From UBA2256 sp964531105 (lineage in GTDB: Bacteria > Spirochaetota > Spirochaetia > Treponematales > Rectinemataceae), in contig CAZHFN010000065.1 of NCBI GenBank assembly GCA_964531105.1, positions 1 to 7,948 on the forward strand: a stretch of 7,948 nt of DNA, in the 5' to 3' direction. The translations under genes were made by a program, and so were the position numbers. The stretch's first letter is position 1; each line of letters starts with the position of its first letter. Shown here piece after piece: positions 5,685 to 7,948 of the stretch. The notes below the pieces were generated by a model that did not search any database, was not told the origin of the DNA, and saw only the letters and a program-made list of their open reading frames with translations.

Positions 5685-6785
5685 ATGCGTGAATCTACAA
5701 AGTCCCGGTTGATCCTCGCGGGGGATATAGGCGGTACCAATACAAATTTGGCCCTGGTGCAGTATTCTCTTGGTGCCTTCACAATCATCCATTCCCTGCG
5801 TTTTTCTACAAAAAAAGAAGTCTCCCTGATACAGCCCATAACCAGGCTGCTCGCTTCGGCCAGGGAAAATGGGATAGATGCAAACCCCGAACTCTGCTGC
5901 ATTTCCGGGGCAGGCCCCGTCCAGGGCGACAGGATCCAGCTAACCAACGCTTCCTTGGTCATTTCTGCCACCGAAGTGGAGAAATATTTAGGTATTCCCG
6001 TGCGACTCATCAATGATTTCTCAGCCATTTCCTACGCAGTCGCCCTTCTAGATCCCTTAGATTCGCGGCAGATAACCAGACTTCCCCATTGTGACGGAAC
6101 CCAGCCTGACCTGCCTAAGGAAGGCCTTGCCCTCGTTGTGGGTGCTGGTACCGGCCTGGGAGTCGGATTCCTCCATAAAAGAGGCGACGGAAGTTGCCTA
6201 GCCTTCCCCAGCGAGGGTGGCCACTCGGAACTCCCTTGCTGGGACGAGCTCAGCTACGCCTACCACCGCTGGCTTATGTCCAAACTGGGCACAGAGCCAG
6301 GCATCGAGCTGGCAGCTTCAGGCCAAGGCATAGCTTCGATTTTTTCATTTCTCTGCGATACATCGTTTCAGCCCTCCATGGCCCTGCACTACAGGCTCGA
6401 TAACCTGCCGGAACCGCGGCCAACAACTGCCGAGGCGGCCATACTAGCCCTGCCCGATCAGGACAAGCCTTCAGGGATAGCCGAAGCCATGGATACACTG
6501 CCCCGCTGCAGGCTGGCCATGGAGGTTTTTGCCCGCTATTACGCCGCCAAGGTGTCCAGTCTCGCGACAATTTTCATGCCCACTGCAGGTATATATCTAG
6601 CGGGTGGCATTTCTTCACGGCACGAGGCCTTCCTCATGGAGGACTACCGGTTCATGCGTATTTTTGAGCGCAATTACTCGGCCCACATGAGGAATTTCCT
6701 TACCACCCTTCCGGTCATGATTGTGAGGGATTACTCCATCTCCCTGATTGGCGCCGCCAACGCAGCAGTCCAGCTTGCGGTATAA
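5685..6785 (+). CDS. glk: Glucokinase (Glk family)
   Basis: This 366-residue cytoplasmic enzyme phosphorylates glucose with ATP to glucose-6-phosphate. It follows the Glk pattern throughout: phosphate-1 loop GDIGGTNTN (13-21), catalytic base D111 in LINDFSA, phosphate-2 loop GAGTGLGVG (153-161), glucose-binding SEGGH (176-180), and the C-terminal IYLAGGIS (303-310) and IGAANAA (355-361) motifs. There is no zinc-binding CxCGxxGC motif, so it is not a ROK kinase. It is somewhat longer than typical Glk proteins (about 320), with the extra length mainly around residues 200-275. The start is uncertain. I chose ATG 5685, which leaves the usual short lead before the first loop. A GTG at 5661 is in frame and adds eight residues, but its AAGG is only three bases away. 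The uridylyltransferase gene begins five bases after the stop. With the upstream phosphohexomutase it completes a glucose to UDP-glucose route. Confidence 0.92.
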   Translation: MRESTKSRLILAGDIGGTNTNLALVQYSLGAFTIIHSLRFSTKKEVSLIQPITRLLASARENGIDANPELCCISGAGPVQGDRIQLTNASLVISATEVEKYLGIPVRLINDFSAISYAVALLDPLDSRQITRLPHCDGTQPDLPKEGLALVVGAGTGLGVGFLHKRGDGSCLAFPSEGGHSELPCWDELSYAYHRWLMSKLGTEPGIELAASGQGIASIFSFLCDTSFQPSMALHYRLDNLPEPRPTTAEAAILALPDQDKPSGIAEAMDTLPRCRLAMEVFARYYAAKVSSLATIFMPTAGIYLAGGISSRHEAFLMEDYRFMRIFERNYSAHMRNFLTTLPVMIVRDYSISLIGAANAAVQLAV

Positions 6786-6790
6786 GCCCC

Positions 6791-7948
6791 ATGAATGACA
6801 TTAGTGCGGCGCTTAAAGCCGACATGGAGCGCAAAGGCGTTAACCTACCCTTGAGTCTCGAAATACTGCGGAGAGTCAACTCCACCGCCTATGGGGAAGC
6901 TACGCCACGAGGAATAAAAGGCTTGCCCGAAACCGCCAGCCCGAGGATTCTCGCCTTTGATGATCTAGCTGCCCAACCCGGGCACGCGGTGCTCCAGCTA
7001 GGGCTGGACGAGGCCACGGCCAGGCTTTCGGATTTCGGTCTAGCGCTTCCTTCTTCGGTGGCGCGGACAGAAAGCCTGGGCTCTGGCAGGCAAGTTTTTT
7101 TCACCATCCAGGATCTACGAAGCCTGGGTAAGGCCTTACTACCTTTCACCGCCTATGGGGTCTTGAACGGTGGCTCGGCTACCAGTTACGCCGACGAAAA
7201 GAAGAATCTCGGCTTAGGCAAGGCTGTCTTTGAAATCGTGTATAAAGACTTTGCCCGCCTGGCACCAACCTGCAAGGGGCTACCCAAGGGCTGCAGCCCT
7301 GCATTTATCAACCCAGACGGAAGCCCTGGACCTTCATTCCTAGAACTTAAAATGCGCTATCGCCTCCTGGCCGCTCGCAGCGTTCCCAGGGGGGAGAGAG
7401 GGAGAGATTTTCTCCCCCTCTACCAGATGACCAGTGATTCCACCCATCTACTTCTTGATGAGCACTATAGAACTGCTTCGGCTTCTGAATTTATCGCTCC
7501 CCTGGCCAAAAACCTAGATTTGGAACCCGCATCCTGGAAAAGCGGGATTCAACCCCTTATCTGCGCCTACACCCATTCTTCAGGAGGCCTACCCCGCAGA
7601 ATTTTTAACAAGGCCTATGGCAAAACCGACACCTGCCTTCCTCTCCCTGGAGGCCACGGCCAATGCTTCATGGTTCTTGCCGATATATTCACTTCCTTGC
7701 GGGAGTCGGGAGTTCGCTACGCATGCTTGGGGAATGTGGATAATCTGGGCTATACCGTGGATCCAGCGGAACTGGCTGCCATGGCCCTCCAAGGCTCGCC
7801 TGCTGGCTTCGAATTCTCCAAGCGCAGCCAAATGGACCTCAAGGGTGGAGTTTTAGTGGAGCGAGAGAATGGCAGCTGGACTGTAGCCGACATAGGCCCG
7901 GCTATAGCCTTCGAAGAGCTCCTGGCTATGGAGAGGAAGGGAATGCCC
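6791..7948 (+). CDS. UTP-glucose-1-phosphate uridylyltransferase (UDPGP family), C-terminus beyond the right edge
   Basis: This partial protein (386 residues visible, frame open to the edge) belongs to the eukaryotic-like UDPGP pyrophosphorylase family, which makes UDP-sugars from UTP and a sugar-1-phosphate. The recognisable motifs, in order, are: LNGGSATSYADEKK (125-138), at the position of the nucleotide-binding loop; LPLYQMTSDSTH (208-219); LPLPGGHGQCF (283-293), matching the family's PGG/PPGHGD element; and LGNVDNLGYTVD (313-324), where D317 matches the DNLGAT metal/sugar-phosphate loop. It is unrelated to the shorter bacterial GalU type. The nucleotide loop departs from the usual GGxGTxxGxxxPK. 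The ATG lies five bases after the glucokinase stop, with no clear SD, so translation is probably coupled. Glucose-1-phosphate is the favoured substrate because of the neighbouring glucokinase and phosphohexomutase, but UDP-GlcNAc or broader UDP-sugar activity is possible. Confidence 0.85.
   Translation, partial: MNDISAALKADMERKGVNLPLSLEILRRVNSTAYGEATPRGIKGLPETASPRILAFDDLAAQPGHAVLQLGLDEATARLSDFGLALPSSVARTESLGSGRQVFFTIQDLRSLGKALLPFTAYGVLNGGSATSYADEKKNLGLGKAVFEIVYKDFARLAPTCKGLPKGCSPAFINPDGSPGPSFLELKMRYRLLAARSVPRGERGRDFLPLYQMTSDSTHLLLDEHYRTASASEFIAPLAKNLDLEPASWKSGIQPLICAYTHSSGGLPRRIFNKAYGKTDTCLPLPGGHGQCFMVLADIFTSLRESGVRYACLGNVDNLGYTVDPAELAAMALQGSPAGFEFSKRSQMDLKGGVLVERENGSWTVADIGPAIAFEELLAMERKGMP

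Noticed and set aside
5624..6028. Minus-strand open frame (134 codons) over the start of the glucokinase gene
   Set aside because: It overlaps the conserved GDIGGTN and INDF motifs of the glucokinase, and its translation has no recognisable motif.
1..7948. Search for mobile elements, CRISPR repeats, tRNA/rRNA genes, toxin-antitoxin or defence genes
   Set aside because: The window is almost fully occupied by intact metabolic, envelope and nuclease genes; no transposase, regular repeat array, clover-leaf structure or defence-type domain was seen.

Overview
The window is dense, ordinary-looking bacterial chromosome of moderately high GC, with strong SD-type ribosome binding sites on several genes. 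I see no mobile element, CRISPR array, tRNA, rRNA or phage gene. The organism cannot be fixed from sequence alone. A eukaryotic-style UDPGP-family uridylyltransferase, a long PgcA/PGM2-type phosphohexomutase, a Glk-type glucokinase and small coiled-coil genes together would suit a free-living or gut spirochaete (Spirochaetota). This is a low-confidence inference.

Layout. Positions 1-887 hold a minus-strand slipin (stomatin/SPFH family) whose 3' end runs off the left edge. A short divergent promoter region (888-974) separates it from a plus-strand series that fills the rest. That series is: a 117-aa coiled-coil protein of unknown function (975-1328); a phosphoglycolate phosphatase-like HAD hydrolase, coupled by an ATGA overlap (1325-1984); a 105-bp gap with a candidate promoter; a phosphoglucomutase/phosphomannomutase (2090-3835); a DnaQ-family DEDDh exonuclease (3841-4485); a membrane-anchored M23 metallopeptidase (4499-5593); a 91-bp gap with a second candidate promoter; a glucokinase (5685-6785); and a UTP-glucose-1-phosphate uridylyltransferase cut by the right edge (6791-7948). 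No gene-free stretch exceeds about 105 bases.

How the genes fit together. Glucokinase, phosphoglucomutase and the uridylyltransferase form a complete route from glucose through glucose-6-phosphate and glucose-1-phosphate to UDP-glucose, the donor for glycolipids, cell-surface glycans or glycogen-like polymers. The M23 peptidase is a cell-wall enzyme and the exonuclease a DNA-processing enzyme; they lie between the sugar genes with only a few bases of spacing, so they probably share the phosphohexomutase transcript. The slipin is a separate membrane-organising function read from its own, quite convincing, promoter.

I found no clear undescribed multi-gene system. The points worth following are family-level oddities: three predicted N-terminal membrane segments on the slipin, a DxDxDGDG tail on the small coiled-coil protein, a shifted zinc-ligand spacing in the M23 peptidase, a degenerate clamp-motif-like peptide in the exonuclease extension, a divergent nucleotide loop in the uridylyltransferase, and a possible leaderless start for the glucokinase.
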